Of a DNA stretch of 64,000 nucleotides, positions 33,635 to 43,080 are shown piece after piece; the first letter of the stretch is position 1, and every line of letters starts with the position of its first letter. The notes beneath the pieces are model-generated. The model did no database searches. It saw only the letters and a program-made list of their open reading frames with translations, and was not told the origin of the DNA. The DNA comes from Streptomyces sp. NBC_00289 (GTDB taxonomy: Bacteria; Actinomycetota; Actinomycetes; Streptomycetales; Streptomycetaceae). The translations under genes and the position numbers were made by a program. The stretch spans positions 9,548,001 to 9,612,000 of the forward strand of contig NZ_CP108046.1 of the NCBI RefSeq assembly GCF_041435115.1. Direction: 5' to 3'.

Positions 33635-34800
33635 GACGCGCCCTCCACCGGCAGCCACGCCGCCACCTCGAACCCGCCTCCTGCCAGCGGACCGGCGCGC
33701 AGACCGCCGCCCACGAGCCGTGCGCGCTCCTTCATCCCCACCAGACCGCGTCCCGCTCCCGCCACAGCCGAACGACCTTGTGCCATACGCCCGTTGTCGA
33801 CCACCATGACCTCCACACACTCCCCATCGACCGTCACGCGCACGCTCACCTCGTCGGCGCCGGACGCATGGCGCAGCGTGTTGGTGAGAGCCTCCTGGAC
33901 GATCCGGTACGCCGCCAGGTCCACCGCGGCAGGCAGACCGTCGATGGCGCCCTCACACTGCACCCGCACAGTCATCCCGGTGGCGCGCACGGTGTCGGCC
34001 AGCTCGTCCAGGCGCGTGAGCGAGGGCCCCAGCTCCCGCTGTTCCACGGTCCCGTCCTCGCCCGCGTCGGGACGGAACGCACGCAGCAGCAGACGCAGTT
34101 CGCCGAGCGCCGAGCGGGCACCCGTCTCGATGGCCCGCAGCGCCTGACGGGCCTGATCGGGCCGCTCGGTGAACACGTCGTCGGCGGCACCCGCCTGAAT
34201 GACCATCACCGACAGAGTGTGCGCCACGACGTCGTGCACCTCACGCGCGATCCGCGCACGCTCCTCCACCACGGCCCGCCGCATCTCCGCCCTCGTCCGT
34301 GCCTGCTGCGCCCTGCGCCACTGCCCCGCGGTCCACGCCAGGACCACCGTCAGCAGATACACCGCCAGCCCCGCGCCGCCGCCCGCCTCGAACGCCGGCG
34401 GCGCCGGCAGGCACATCGCCGCCAGCGCCCGCACCGACACCGGCCGCGGCCTGATGGCCGACAGCACGCACAACGCGACCTGAGCCGCGAGAAGCGCTCC
34501 CGTCAAGGTCACCGCGGGCAACAGCGCCCACACCGCGAGCCCCGAGGCGGCGGTCGCGGCCAGTACGGCGACCGGGGCGCGCGCCTGCCACCTCAGGACG
34601 CAAACCTGCCCGAGGACCAGGGCCACGGCCACGGGCAGACGCCAGCCCTGCTCCGCGCCGGCGACGAGCACCGAGGTGCCGAGGACGGCGAGCACCAGAC
34701 CGGCCGACCCCCACCACAGCGCCCGGGCCGACCGGGGCGACAACTCACCCCCCGCATCCCCGGCGAACACGTCGTCCGGCTGTCTGCTGCTACGGTCCAC
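33631..34800 (-). CDS. Sensor histidine kinase (NarL-type, HisKA_3)
   Basis: 389 residues. Five or so membrane helices within residues 25-165; HisKA_3 phospho-His in RIAREVHDVVAHTLSVM; N-box QEALTNTLRHAS; lid GRGLVGMKERARLVGG. The start is GTG at 34800: TAGGGT ends six bases upstream, indicating a leaderless mRNA. Coupled to its response regulator. GPP34 and carboxylesterase follow in the same direction and may be co-transcribed. Confidence 0.9.
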   Translation of the reverse strand: MDRSSRQPDDVFAGDAGGELSPRSARALWWGSAGLVLAVLGTSVLVAGAEQGWRLPVAVALVLGQVCVLRWQARAPVAVLAATAASGLAVWALLPAVTLTGALLAAQVALCVLSAIRPRPVSVRALAAMCLPAPPAFEAGGGAGLAVYLLTVVLAWTAGQWRRAQQARTRAEMRRAVVEERARIAREVHDVVAHTLSVMVIQAGAADDVFTERPDQARQALRAIETGARSALGELRLLLRAFRPDAGEDGTVEQRELGPSLTRLDELADTVRATGMTVRVQCEGAIDGLPAAVDLAAYRIVQEALTNTLRHASGADEVSVRVTVDGECVEVMVVDNGRMAQGRSAVAGAGRGLVGMKERARLVGGGLRAGPLAGGGFEVAAWLPVEGAS

Positions 34801-35055
34801 GCCTTGACCCTATCCAGCGGCGCGGGCCGGGCCGCTGAGCAAGCCACCCCCTACCCGACGGCCCTGGAGGCCGGTCTTCACAGCCACCGTTCGCCGTCCA
34901 CAACATCCACGGTTGCTGTGATCGTGGGAGGGCCTCCGTGTGGGCGCCCTGCGGTGTCGCCGGGGGCGTTGCTCGGCCTGCGCGCGGGCCGAGTCGCGGT
35001 TGCAGGCCGCTCTCGCCTGGACGGACGGGTACTCGCCGGCGCTTCCGCCGCAAAC

Positions 35056-35595
35056 TCAACTGGACGGCGAGACCGGAGACCACATGCCGAGCCACTGCTC
35101 GGCGCCCCAGGCCTCGAACCGCTCCACCTCGGTGAACCCCAGCTTCGACGCGAGACGCATCGAGCCGACATTGGCGGTCTGGGTGGTGAGCACCACCGGC
35201 TCGCCGGGAAGCACGCCCGCGAGCCAGCCGAGTGCCGCCGCGCACGCCTCGGCGGCGTACCCGAATCCCCACGCCCGCGGCAGGAACAGGTAGCCGAGAT
35301 CGACCTTCCCCGCGGCAGCGGGGCGACGGTGCCCCGTCGCTCTCCTGAGCAGGATCTGGCCGATCATCGACCCGTCGAGATCGACGACGAAGCTCCCGGG
35401 CCACCGCTCGGGCGTCCCGGACATCTCGCGCTCGAGCTCGTCACGCGGCCGGGGGCCGCCGAGGTAGGTGTGCACCTCCGGCGAGGCGAGCAGCTCGATG
35501 AACGCCGCACGGTCCCGGGTCTCGGCCTCACGGAGCACGAGCCTCTCGGTCCTGATCGGCTCAGGCGGCCAAGCCACGGGTCCCAGATCTTCCAT
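35056..35595 (-). CDS. GNAT acetyltransferase, intact paralogue
   Basis: 179 residues, RimJ/RimL-like. IRTERLVLREAETRDRAAFIELLASPEVH, the loop region YLFLPRAWGFGYAAEACAAAL and TQTANVGSMRLASKLGFTEV; ends GAEQWLGMWSPVSPSS. It is a close paralogue of the IS-interrupted gene at 21806-22318 and allows the latter's end to be reconstructed. No good ribosome site precedes ATG 35595: the left end of the IS200/IS605 element begins within about ten bases, so native upstream control may have been lost. Confidence 0.85.
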   Translation of the reverse strand: MEDLGPVAWPPEPIRTERLVLREAETRDRAAFIELLASPEVHTYLGGPRPRDELEREMSGTPERWPGSFVVDLDGSMIGQILLRRATGHRRPAAAGKVDLGYLFLPRAWGFGYAAEACAAALGWLAGVLPGEPVVLTTQTANVGSMRLASKLGFTEVERFEAWGAEQWLGMWSPVSPSS

Positions 35596-35699
35596 CCTTT
35601 GATCTTCGCAGGGAGTCCCGGTCTTCAGGCCGGGCGGGAGTGTGGTCCTCGGTCCGGAGGGGCGAAGCGCCGGAGGTCACTGCGTTTGCGTGGTGGCGG

Positions 35700-36128
35700 T
35701 CAGGCGGGGTGTTTCTGGTTGTCGATGTAGTCCTTGACGATGCTCAGTGGTGGGCCGCCGCAGGATGCTGCGAAGTAGGACGGGGACCAGAACACCGAGC
35801 CCGTCCCGGTCTGGTTGATCCGGCCGGTGTACTCCGCGCGCAGGTAGCGGGAAGTGACGCCCTTGAGGGAGTTGACGAGCTTGGAGAGGGCGATTTTCGG
35901 CGGGTAGTGCACGAGGAGGTGGACGTGATCGCCTTCGCCGTTGAACTCCCGCAGCTGGGCGCCGAAGCTCTCGCACACGTCCCGCATGATCGTCTCGCAG
36001 CGCGTCAGCATCTCGTCGTTGAAGATCTCACGCCGGTACTTCGTGAGAAACACCAAGTGTGCGTGGAGGTGGAAAACGACATGATTTCCTCGTCGGACAT
36101 CGGGATCTGGTTCCCAGCGTGGTGACAT
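35700..36128 (-). CDS. tnpA: IS200/IS605 TnpA, Y1 HUH transposase
   Basis: 142 residues. HUH motif in GDHVHLLVHYPP and the catalytic Tyr in SIVKDYIDNQ; KLVNSLKGVTSRYLR is also typical. It cuts and joins single-stranded DNA at the element's hairpin ends during replication. Intact and full length. Divergent from tnpB with 41 bases between, as in IS608. Confidence 0.93.
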   Translation of the reverse strand: MSPRWEPDPDVRRGNHVVFHLHAHLVFLTKYRREIFNDEMLTRCETIMRDVCESFGAQLREFNGEGDHVHLLVHYPPKIALSKLVNSLKGVTSRYLRAEYTGRINQTGTGSVFWSPSYFAASCGGPPLSIVKDYIDNQKHPA

Positions 36129-36169
36129 ACGCCAAGTGTAGTAGGATCACGTGAACTCGACCGGAGGGG

Positions 36170-37394
36170 GTGGGCTGGATGATCCGTGCGTACAAGTTCC
36201 TCCTGCGGCCCACCGTTCGCCAGGCCCAGGCGCTGGGCGAGATGCTGCGCGACCACTGCTCCCTCTACAATGGGGCCTTGCAGGAACGCCGCGACGCCTG
36301 GCGGCACGTCTCCAAGACCACCGTCGCGTACGGGATGCAGTCGGCGCAGCTCAAAGAGATCCGGGCGTTCGACCCGGAGTGTCAGGGCCGCTGGTCGTTC
36401 TCCTCGCAGCAGGCCACCCTGCGCCGCCTGGACAAGGCGTTCGCCGCGTTCTTCCGCCGGGTCAGGTCCGGGCAGACGCCCGGCTATCCGCGCTTTCGCG
36501 GCGTGAACTGGTTCGACACGGTGGACTTCCCGAAGGACGGCGACGGCTGCCGGTGGAATGCCACTCCGCACGATCCCGTCACCCGTGTCCGCTTCCAGGG
36601 CGTCGGGCATGTGAAGGTCAACCAGCACCGGCCGGTGGCCGGCCGGGTCAAAACCGTCTCCGTCAAGCGTGAGGGACGTCGGTGGTTCGTCGTGCTCACC
36701 GCCGAGCAGGAGCAGCCCAAGCCGCTGCCCGCGACCGGCAGCATGGTCGGCATCGACCTGGGCATCGCCAACTTCCTCGCCGACTCCAACGGCGCCTTCG
36801 TACCCAACCCGCGCCACGGCCGCCGCGCGGCCGCCAAGCTTCAAGCCGCGCAACAGGCCCTGTCCCGCTTCCCGCGCCGCAAGGCCACAGACCGCACCGC
36901 AGGCCACCAGCGCGCCGTGGACAAGGTGGCCCAACTCCACGGCAAGGTACGGCGCCAGCGGCTCGACCACGCACACAAGACCGCCCTTAGCCTGGTCCGC
37001 GCACACGACGTCATCGCGCACGAAGACCTCAAAATCCGCAACATGAGCAAGGGCCCCCGCGCCGAAACCCGACCCCGACCGGCCGGGCACCTTCCTGCCC
37101 AACGGGGCCGCCGCCAAGGCCGGGCTCAACACGTCGATCCACGATGCCGGTTGGGGGGTGTTTTTGACGATCCTGCTTGCCAAGGCTGAAAGCGCCGGAC
37201 GGGAAGTGATCGCCGTCAACCCCCGCAACACCTCCCGCACCTGCCCCGAATGCGGACACACCGCGAAGGAGAACCGGCCCACACAGGAAAAGTTCCACTG
37301 CCTTGCCTGCGGCCACCGCGCGCACGCCGACACAGTCGCAGCCACCAACGTTCTACGGGCCGGGCTGGTCCGCCGCAACGCCAACCCGGCATAA
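36170..37394 (+). pseudogene. tnpB: TnpB RNA-guided nuclease gene, frameshifted
   Basis: About 400 residues if the frame is repaired. N-terminal frame: MIRAYKFLLRPTVRQAQALG, RuvC-I Asp in MVGIDLGIANFLAD and RuvC-II Glu in VIAHEDLKIRNMSKG. C-terminal frame: GWGVFLTILLAKAESAGREV, zinc finger CPECGHTAKENRPTQEKFHC with CLACGH, and RuvC-III Asp in HADTVAATN. The two parts are in different frames: one extra base in the GGGCCCCC run at 37051-37058 shifts the reading frame right after NMSKG. All catalytic residues remain, so the lesion is recent or a sequencing error. Stop TAA at 37392. Confidence 0.85.
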
Positions 37395-37414
37395 CGAGAA
37401 GCCCCCGACTTCAG

Positions 37415-39196
37415 GACTTTGTTGGCGGATCCGGTGACTGCGCTTGGTGATCTTGTTTGGTCGGGCAGTCTGGTGGGGTTCGGTTCCATCGCGCGGGGAG
37501 GCAAGGAGGGGCTGCGATGTCGCTGCGCCCTGTGCCTGCTCCGTCCGTCCCGGAGGCCACCGCGCGGGTGGCGCGGGCAGCGTTCCGCAAGGGCTGTCTG
37601 GCCATGCGGATCCGGGATGAGCTCGGTCCGTTGTTCGAGGACGAGCAGTTCGCCCGGGCGTTTCCGCGCAGGGGTGGGCCGGCGTGGTCGCCGGGGCAGC
37701 TGGCGATGGTCAGCGTGCTGCAGTTCGCAGAGGGGCTGACGGACCGGCAGGCCGCGGACGCGGTGCGCGGGCGGATCGACGTCAAGTACGCGCTGGGGCT
37801 GGAGCTGGATGACCCCGGGTTCGACTTCTCGGTGCTCAGCGAGTTCCGGGACCGGCTGATCGCGCACGGCCTGGAGAAGCTGGTCCTTAACCGGGTGCTG
37901 GAACGGGTCGATGAGTTAGGTCTGCTGCGGGCGGGAGGCCGCCAACGCACCGACTCCACGCATGTGCTGGCCCAGGTGCGGACGCTGAACCGGATGGAGT
38001 TCGTGGGCGAGACCCTGCGCGCCGCCTTGGAGACGCTGGCCGTCGCAGCGCCTGCCTGGCTGCGACAGACCGTCGCGCCGGAGTGGTTCGAACGCTACGG
38101 CAAGCGCATCGACTCCTTCCGCTTCCCCAAGGGAGCCGACGCCCGCCAGCGGTGGGCGCTGACCGTGGGAGAGGACGGATTTACGCTGCTTCAGGCCCTC
38201 TACGCGCCTGACACACCAGCCTGGCTGCGGCACGTCGAGGCGGTGCAGGTCCTGCGGACCGCGTGGGTGCAGCAGTATCACCGCGACGAGAAGGGGGTGC
38301 GCTGGCGGGAGGGCAAGGACCTCCCGCCGGGCAGGCTGAGGCTGTCCAGCCCCTACGACATCGACACCCGCTACAGCGTCAAGCGCGGCGCGGGCTGGGA
38401 CGGCTACAAGGTTCACTTCACCGAGACGTGCGAGCCGGACGCCCCGCATCTGATCACGAACGTGGTCACCACCGACGCCACCGTTCCCGACGTGGAGATC
38501 ACGGCGCCCGTCCACGACGCGCTGGCCGCACGCCGCCTGCTGCCCGCTGTCCATCTGGTCGACTCCGGCTATACCTCCGCCGCGCTGCTGGTGGCCGCCG
38601 CTGGGCAGAACATCGAGCTGATGGGGCCGGTCCGCGGCGATACCGCGGCCCAGGGCCGGGCCGGGGGCGGCCTGGGGCAGGACGCCTTCACCGTCGACTG
38701 GCCGGCCCGCACCGTCACCTGTCCCCGCGGGCAGCGCAGTATCAGCTGGTCCGCTCAGCGCAAGCCCACCGGCACCGAGATCATCCGGGTCCACTTCGCC
38801 AAGACCGACTGCGACGCCTGCCCGGTGCGCGCGGCGTGCACCAGTGCCAAGAGCAAGTGGGGCCGCAGCCTGACCTTGCTCACCCAGCCCCAGCAGCAAG
38901 CTCTCGACCAACGCCGACGCGAGCAGAAGACCGACGAGTGGCAGGCCGCCTACGGCACCCGCGCCGGAGTCGAGGGCACCATCTCCCAGGCCGTCCGGGT
39001 GACACGGACACGCACCACCCCCTACCGCGGGCTGCGCAAGACCCACCTCGGTCACGCCCTGATCGCCGCCGGACTCAACCTCCACCGCCTCGACGCCTGG
39101 TGGACCGGCACCCCCATCCGCACCACCCACATCAGTCGATTCGCCCGCCTCGGCCTCGAACTGATCGCCTGAGCAAGCGAATCCGCCAACAAAGTC
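37415..39196 (+). mobile_element. IS1182-family insertion sequence, 1782 bp
   Basis: Inverted repeats GACTTTGTTGGCGGATCCG (37415-37433) and its complement at 39178-39196 match in 18 of 19 positions. Direct repeat CTTCAG on both sides (37409-37414, 39197-39202) is the target duplication. It is inserted in the right end of the IS200/IS605 element, 15-20 bases after the tnpB stop. Confidence 0.92.
37517..39172 (+). CDS. IS1182-family DDE transposase
   Basis: 551 residues. N-terminal DUF772-like part ([20 protein letters not shown]), then catalytic Asp in [18 protein letters not shown], Asp in [12 protein letters not shown] and Glu in [14 protein letters not shown] CxxC...C zinc-finger-like insertion occurs around [17 protein letters not shown] at 37517 has AAGGAGGGG ahead. 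The frame is intact, so the element may be active. Confidence 0.93.
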   Translation: MSLRPVPAPSVPEATARVARAAFRKGCLAMRIRDELGPLFEDEQFARAFPRRGGPAWSPGQLAMVSVLQFAEGLTDRQAADAVRGRIDVKYALGLELDDPGFDFSVLSEFRDRLIAHGLEKLVLNRVLERVDELGLLRAGGRQRTDSTHVLAQVRTLNRMEFVGETLRAALETLAVAAPAWLRQTVAPEWFERYGKRIDSFRFPKGADARQRWALTVGEDGFTLLQALYAPDTPAWLRHVEAVQVLRTAWVQQYHRDEKGVRWREGKDLPPGRLRLSSPYDIDTRYSVKRGAGWDGYKVHFTETCEPDAPHLITNVVTTDATVPDVEITAPVHDALAARRLLPAVHLVDSGYTSAALLVAAAGQNIELMGPVRGDTAAQGRAGGGLGQDAFTVDWPARTVTCPRGQRSISWSAQRKPTGTEIIRVHFAKTDCDACPVRAACTSAKSKWGRSLTLLTQPQQQALDQRRREQKTDEWQAAYGTRAGVEGTISQAVRVTRTRTTPYRGLRKTHLGHALIAAGLNLHRLDAWWTGTPIRTTHISRFARLGLELIA

Positions 39197-39218
39197 CTTC
39201 AGCCAGGGGAGGAGTCAC

Positions 39219-39616
39219 GTGATTCAAGGCCTTCACAACGCGGGAGCCTGACAGGTGGGCTTGGACGAGCTCGCTGGAGGAGGTGCGCGGGTCGGTGAGG
39301 TCGTCGCGGATCCCGTCCACCTCCCACCAGTAGTTCATCGCGTCGACGACGAGTTTGCCGCGCAGCGGCTCCACCGGAAGGCTGCGGTACTTGCGCAGAG
39401 GCAGGGTGAGGATGACCAGATCCGCCTCGGCGGCGGCCTGCCCTGTGGTGACGGGCTCGGCGCCGGGGGCCAGGACGTCCACGGTCAGGGCGATGCGTTC
39501 CGGGGCGCCCGAGCCCGCGATCAGGACGCGGTACCCGGCCGCGTCGGCCAGGCGGGCCAGTACGGTGCCGTGCCCGCGCCCAGGATGCCGAGCGTGCGGG
39601 GGCGTTGTGTGTCCAT
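39219..39616 (-). pseudogene. NADPH:F420 reductase-like gene, broken twice
   Basis: ATG at 39616 has AAGGAGG ahead and begins [15 protein letters not shown], the Rossmann start. Near 39566-39573 the frame is lost (one or four bases missing where G-K-V-G is expected). The correct continuation, [18 protein letters not shown], then [17 protein letters not shown] and [12 protein letters not shown], is in another frame. At the other end the gene stops at VVKALNH where the IS200/IS605 right end begins; the remaining half of the protein is not at the element's other flank. It would have supplied reduced F420 or been a related NAD(P)-binding oxidoreductase in the LLM/DoxX operon. Confidence 0.8.
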
Positions 39617-39636
39617 GGTGTACCTCCTTGCTGCCC

Positions 39637-40680
39637 TCAGTCGGCGAGCAGGTCGCGGACCATGGGGACGACCTTCGTGCCGTAGAGTTCCACGGCCCGC
39701 AGCCTGGCGCTGACCGGCTGCGCGCCGCTGGTGTAGACGAGGTCGAAGCGGCCGACGCCGAGCTTCTTGATGGCGGCGGCCATCTTGCGGGCGACCGTCT
39801 CGGGTGAGCCGACGTACGTCGAACCGTGTGCGATCTCGGACTCGTACTCTGTCTTGGTGACCGGCGGCCAGCCGCGCAGCGCCCCGATCGTGTCGCGGAT
39901 GACTTTGAAGTGCGGCCAGTGCAGGGCGCGGGCCTCCTCGTCGGTGTCGGCGATGAAGCCCGGGGAGTGCATGCCGACGGGGTGCGCGGTGGTCCCGAAC
40001 TGCTCGGAGGCGCGCTGGTACAGGTCGATGTAGCGGCTGAAGCGCGCCGGGTCGCCGCCGATGATCGCGAGCATGAGCGGCAGTCCGTAGTGAGCGGTGC
40101 GGATCACCGACTGCGGGGAGCCGCCGACCCCTACCCAGGTGGGCAGGCGTCCGGATTCGGTCTTGGGGAAGACGTCGGCGTCCGTCAGGGGCGCCCGCTT
40201 GGTGCCCTCCCAGGTGACGGGCTTCTCGTCGAGAAGCTGGACGAACAGATTCAGTTTCTCCTCGAAGAGCAGGTCGTAGTCGGCCAGGTCGTAGCCGAAC
40301 AGCGGGAAGGACTCGGTGAACGAGCCTCGGCCCAGGATGATTTCGGCGCGGCCGTTCGAGAGCGCGTCGAGGGTGGCGAACCGCTGGAAGACGCGGACCG
40401 GGTCGTCGGAGCTGAGCACGGTGACGCCGGAGGCGAGCCGGATCCGCTCGGTGCGGGTGGCGATGCCCGCGAGCACCGTCTCGGGTGTGGAGACGGCGTA
40501 CTCGGGGCGGTGATGCTCGCCGAGCGCGAGTGCGTCGATGCCGATGGAGTCGGCGAGCACGGCTTCGTCCACGACCTGCCGGATGGCGCGGGCGTAGGAG
40601 ACGGGGCGGCCTTGGTCGTCCTGGGGGACGTCACCGAAGGTGTCGAGGCCGAAGAGGACGTTGGACGTGGCGGGGGACAT
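39637..40680 (-). CDS. LLM-class flavin-dependent oxidoreductase
   Basis: 347 residues, luciferase-like TIM barrel. [40 protein letters not shown] and [20 protein letters not shown] are characteristic of luciferase-like monooxygenases, which use FMN or F420. The substrate is not determinable. Second in an operon after DoxX and before the broken F420 reductase-like gene (20-base gap). Probably controlled by the divergent TetR regulator. Confidence 0.9.
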   Translation of the reverse strand: MSPATSNVLFGLDTFGDVPQDDQGRPVSYARAIRQVVDEAVLADSIGIDALALGEHHRPEYAVSTPETVLAGIATRTERIRLASGVTVLSSDDPVRVFQRFATLDALSNGRAEIILGRGSFTESFPLFGYDLADYDLLFEEKLNLFVQLLDEKPVTWEGTKRAPLTDADVFPKTESGRLPTWVGVGGSPQSVIRTAHYGLPLMLAIIGGDPARFSRYIDLYQRASEQFGTTAHPVGMHSPGFIADTDEEARALHWPHFKVIRDTIGALRGWPPVTKTEYESEIAHGSTYVGSPETVARKMAAAIKKLGVGRFDLVYTSGAQPVSARLRAVELYGTKVVPMVRDLLAD

Positions 40681-40758
40681 GGTGGGCTCCGGTTCAGTGG
40701 AGGCACGGGGCGTGCAGGTGTGCGAGGGGAGTGGGGAGGGGCGGGGGTCGCGGGGGGC

Positions 40759-41130
40759 TTACGAGGTGTACGGGCCGAAGCGGCCCCAGGCGATCACGAG
40801 CGCGATGGCGAGCAGGACGACGTTGATGCCGACGTTCGGCCACTCGCCCCGGCGAGCGTGGACGACGACCGCGCCCATCATGATCAGGGCGACGCCGACG
40901 GCCGCGAGCGGCGTCAGCAGGGTGGCGATGCCGGTGGCGGCCGGGAGGATCAGGCCGAGCGCGGCCAGCACCTCCAGCGCGCCGATGGCCTTCACCTGGA
41001 CGGCGCTGAAGCTCTTCGCCCAGGCCATGGACTCGGCGGTCTTCTCGTAGGGCTGGGCGAGCTTGCCGGCGCCGGCGGCGAGCATTCCGGCGGCGAGCAG
41101 GGCCTGCAGGGTCCAGAGGAAGACGTTCAT
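40759..41130 (-). CDS. DoxX-family membrane protein
   Basis: 123 residues with four hydrophobic helices: LWTLQALLAAGMLAAGAGKL, AIGALEVLAALGLILPAATG, LLTPLAAVGVALIMMGAVVV and VGINVVLLAIALVIAWGRF. The G-A-G-K-L motif near the start is usual for DoxX proteins, which are often linked with redox stress. ATG at 41130. First gene of the operon; the promoter lies in the gap with the divergent TetR gene. Confidence 0.87.
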   Translation of the reverse strand: MNVFLWTLQALLAAGMLAAGAGKLAQPYEKTAESMAWAKSFSAVQVKAIGALEVLAALGLILPAATGIATLLTPLAAVGVALIMMGAVVVHARRGEWPNVGINVVLLAIALVIAWGRFGPYTS

Positions 41131-41203
41131 GGCGGGTCCAGTTCGTTCGGTGGGTCGGAGCGGGGGCCGGGTCTGCCGAGCGGGTGGCCGGGCCTCGGAC
41201 AGC

Positions 41204-41227
41204 ATAAGCGGACTTCACCCCGCTTAT
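41204..41227. promoter_or_regulatory. Probable TetR operator ATAAGCGG-N8-CCGCTTAT
   Basis: ATAAGCGG (41204-41211) and CCGCTTAT (41220-41227) are exact inverted repeats with eight bases between, centred between the divergent DoxX and TetR genes. The dyad's AT-rich ends stand out in this GC-rich sequence. Confidence 0.7.
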
Positions 41228-41273
41228 ATTCCGGGTGGCCGGACAGGCCGCGGGGCGGGGATAGATTTGCCGC

Positions 41274-41915
41274 ATGGAACGATCGCCGCTGCCCGTCGGA
41301 CGGCCCCGCGCCGAACGCGCCGACGCCGCCCGCAACCGAGAGCAGTTGCTGGCGGTGGCGCGCGAGATGGTCGCCGAACTGGGGGCGGACAAGGTCACCA
41401 TGGACGGTCTCGCCGAACGGGCCGGTCTCGGCAAGGGAACGGTCTACCGCCGCTTCGGCACCCGCGCCGGGATCTTCCATGCCCTGCTCGACGACGACGA
41501 GCGCGACTTCCAGCGCCAGATCCTGGCCGGCCCGCCCCCACTCGGCCCCGGCCCGGAACCTCTCGAACGGCTGGTCGCCTACGGCCGCGCCCGCATCGCC
41601 TACCTCGCCGACCACGTCACGATCGTCCGCGCCTCGCTGGACCGGCACCGGCCCGCCCCCGCTGAAGGTGGCAGCACGTTCACCCAGGCCCACATCCGCA
41701 TGCTGCTCGGCCGGGCGGGAACCGGCGTCGCCGACCTGGACAGCCTCACCGTCCAGCTCACCAGTGCCCTGGAAGGCCCCTTCATGATCTTCCTCGCACT
41801 GCCGGGGGCGGGCCCAGATCGGGACGCCGAGGCCGACGCGGCCTTCCAGCGCCGTACCCGTCCGCTGGGTGACAGCTGGCAGACCCTCGTCGAACGGGTC
41901 TGCCGCACGGCATGA
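41274..41915 (+). CDS. TetR-family regulator
   Basis: 213 residues. Helix-turn-helix VTMDGLAERAGLGKGTVYRRFGTRAGIF near residues 42-70; the C-terminal helical domain has no recognised ligand group. TAGATT ends six bases before the ATG (leaderless). Divergent from doxX-LLM-F420 reductase, with an inverted repeat operator between; it most likely represses that operon. Confidence 0.88.
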   Translation: MERSPLPVGRPRAERADAARNREQLLAVAREMVAELGADKVTMDGLAERAGLGKGTVYRRFGTRAGIFHALLDDDERDFQRQILAGPPPLGPGPEPLERLVAYGRARIAYLADHVTIVRASLDRHRPAPAEGGSTFTQAHIRMLLGRAGTGVADLDSLTVQLTSALEGPFMIFLALPGAGPDRDAEADAAFQRRTRPLGDSWQTLVERVCRTA

Positions 41916-42035
41916 CGCATCGGGCCCGCCCCGGCCCGGCTCCGACTGGGCGACGGCGCCGGCTGCCGGAGAGTGGCACTCACTCAGGCAAGCGGACGAC
42001 TCGTTCCATCAGCTCGATGACGACAAAGCCCGCCG

Positions 42036-43028
42036 TCAACTCGCCTCCGGCCCGAACCGGCGCCTGTAAGCCGACGGAGTGATGCCGATCTCGCGGCGCA
42101 TCAGTGTGCGCAAATTGGCGGCGGTGCCAAGCCCGCTGCGCCGTGCGACCATCTCGAAGCGGGATTCACCTCGCTCGATCAACCGGCATGCCAGGGCAAG
42201 CCGTTCCCCCGTGAGCCACGTCAACGGCGTCGTGCCCAGTTGTGCCTGGAAGCGACGATGCAGCGTCGCCGGACTGACCGCCGCACGTGCCGCGAGGTCA
42301 GACACGGCAAGCGGTGAACTCAACCGCTCCTGCGCCCAGGCAAGGACAGGCGCCAGGGACTCGTCCGGCAGGTCGGGCATGGGGCGCTCCACGAACTGCC
42401 GCTGCCCACCGCCCCGGTGCGCCGCGAAGACCAGTCGCCGGCTCACGGAGTTGGCGACCTCCGCGCCGTGATCGCGGCGGACCACATGCAACCCGAGATC
42501 GAGCGCAGCCGCGCTCCCCGCGGCGGTGAGGATGTCACCGTCGTCCACGAACAACACGTCTGACTCGAGCCGGACGGAGGGGAAGCGGGCCCGGAAGGAA
42601 TCCGCCCACTGCCAGTGCGCGGTGGCCCGGCGCCCGTCGAGGACTCCGGCCTCGGCCAGTGTGAAGGCGCCGCTGCAGAAGCCCACCAGGCGCGCACCGC
42701 GTGCGTGCGCCCGTCGGACGGCGTCGAGCACGGCGGGACGGCGGGGCACCTCGATGTCGGGGCGGTTGGGGACGATCAACGTGTCCGCCGTGTCGGCCGC
42801 TGCCAAATCGGCGACTCCCGCGAGTGTGAAGAATCCGTCTCGCATCACGGTGCGGGGTTCGGGGGAGCAGAGCCTGAAGTCGTAGAGATCACGGCCGATC
42901 TCCGGTCTGCGCAGACCGAAGACCTCGGTCGCGCAGCCGAGTTCGAAGGGGTTCGAGTTCTCGTCCACGATCACGACGACCCGGTGGACGCCCGCCGCCT
43001 GAACCTCGTGCGAGGATTCTTTCGCCAT
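42036..43028 (-). CDS. GlxA-type AraC-family regulator
   Basis: 330 residues: DJ-1/PfpI domain (VVVIVDENSNPFELGCATEV, LVGFCSGAFTLAEAGVLDG) and C-terminal AraC helix-turn-helix pair (VSDLAARAAVSPATLHRRFQ, MVARRSGLGTAANLRTLM). ATG at 43028 is chosen because TAGGAA ends exactly six bases upstream (leaderless); the frame runs two codons further. It is divergent from the cupin gene with only 52 bases between the start codons, so both share a control region. Confidence 0.88.
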   Translation of the reverse strand: MAKESSHEVQAAGVHRVVVIVDENSNPFELGCATEVFGLRRPEIGRDLYDFRLCSPEPRTVMRDGFFTLAGVADLAAADTADTLIVPNRPDIEVPRRPAVLDAVRRAHARGARLVGFCSGAFTLAEAGVLDGRRATAHWQWADSFRARFPSVRLESDVLFVDDGDILTAAGSAAALDLGLHVVRRDHGAEVANSVSRRLVFAAHRGGGQRQFVERPMPDLPDESLAPVLAWAQERLSSPLAVSDLAARAAVSPATLHRRFQAQLGTTPLTWLTGERLALACRLIERGESRFEMVARRSGLGTAANLRTLMRREIGITPSAYRRRFGPEAS

Positions 43029-43034
43029 GTGCAA

Positions 43035-43074
43035 TTCCTAGCACTCACGTGGGCCGTGTGAAACGGCTCAGGAT
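43035..43074. promoter_or_regulatory. Back-to-back -10 elements of GlxA-like and cupin genes
   Basis: TAGGAA on the minus strand (43035-43040) serves the GlxA-like gene and CAGGAT on the plus strand (43069-43074) the cupin gene, each six bases from its start codon. Their upstream elements must overlap, so expression of the two genes is likely to be mutually linked. Confidence 0.55.
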
Positions 43075-43080
43075 GGGCCC

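Larger units (their letters stand above)
35606..39218 (+). mobile_element. IS608-like IS200/IS605 element carrying a nested IS1182-type element
   Basis: Order is left end, tnpA (minus), tnpB (plus), right end. The left end carries CCCGGTCTTCAGGCCGGG-like sequence that can form a hairpin (about 35616-35633). The right end reads GCCCCCGACTTCAG, then (after removal of the inserted element) CCAGGGGAGGAGTCAC, again able to fold. It ends at the junction with the truncated F420-reductase gene. The exact left boundary is uncertain by about ten bases. tnpB is frameshifted and the right end is split, so the element is probably no longer fully functional. Confidence 0.7.

Noticed and set aside
21044..35595. 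Large composite transposon bounded by the two GNAT paralogues
   Set aside because: The GNAT genes are similar but only one carries an IS, and no matching IS copy with target repeats bounds the interval.
37158..37394. Separate small zinc-ribbon gene after tnpB
   Set aside because: It is the C-terminal part of tnpB (zinc finger and RuvC-III Asp) put into another frame by one base; it has no start signal of its own.
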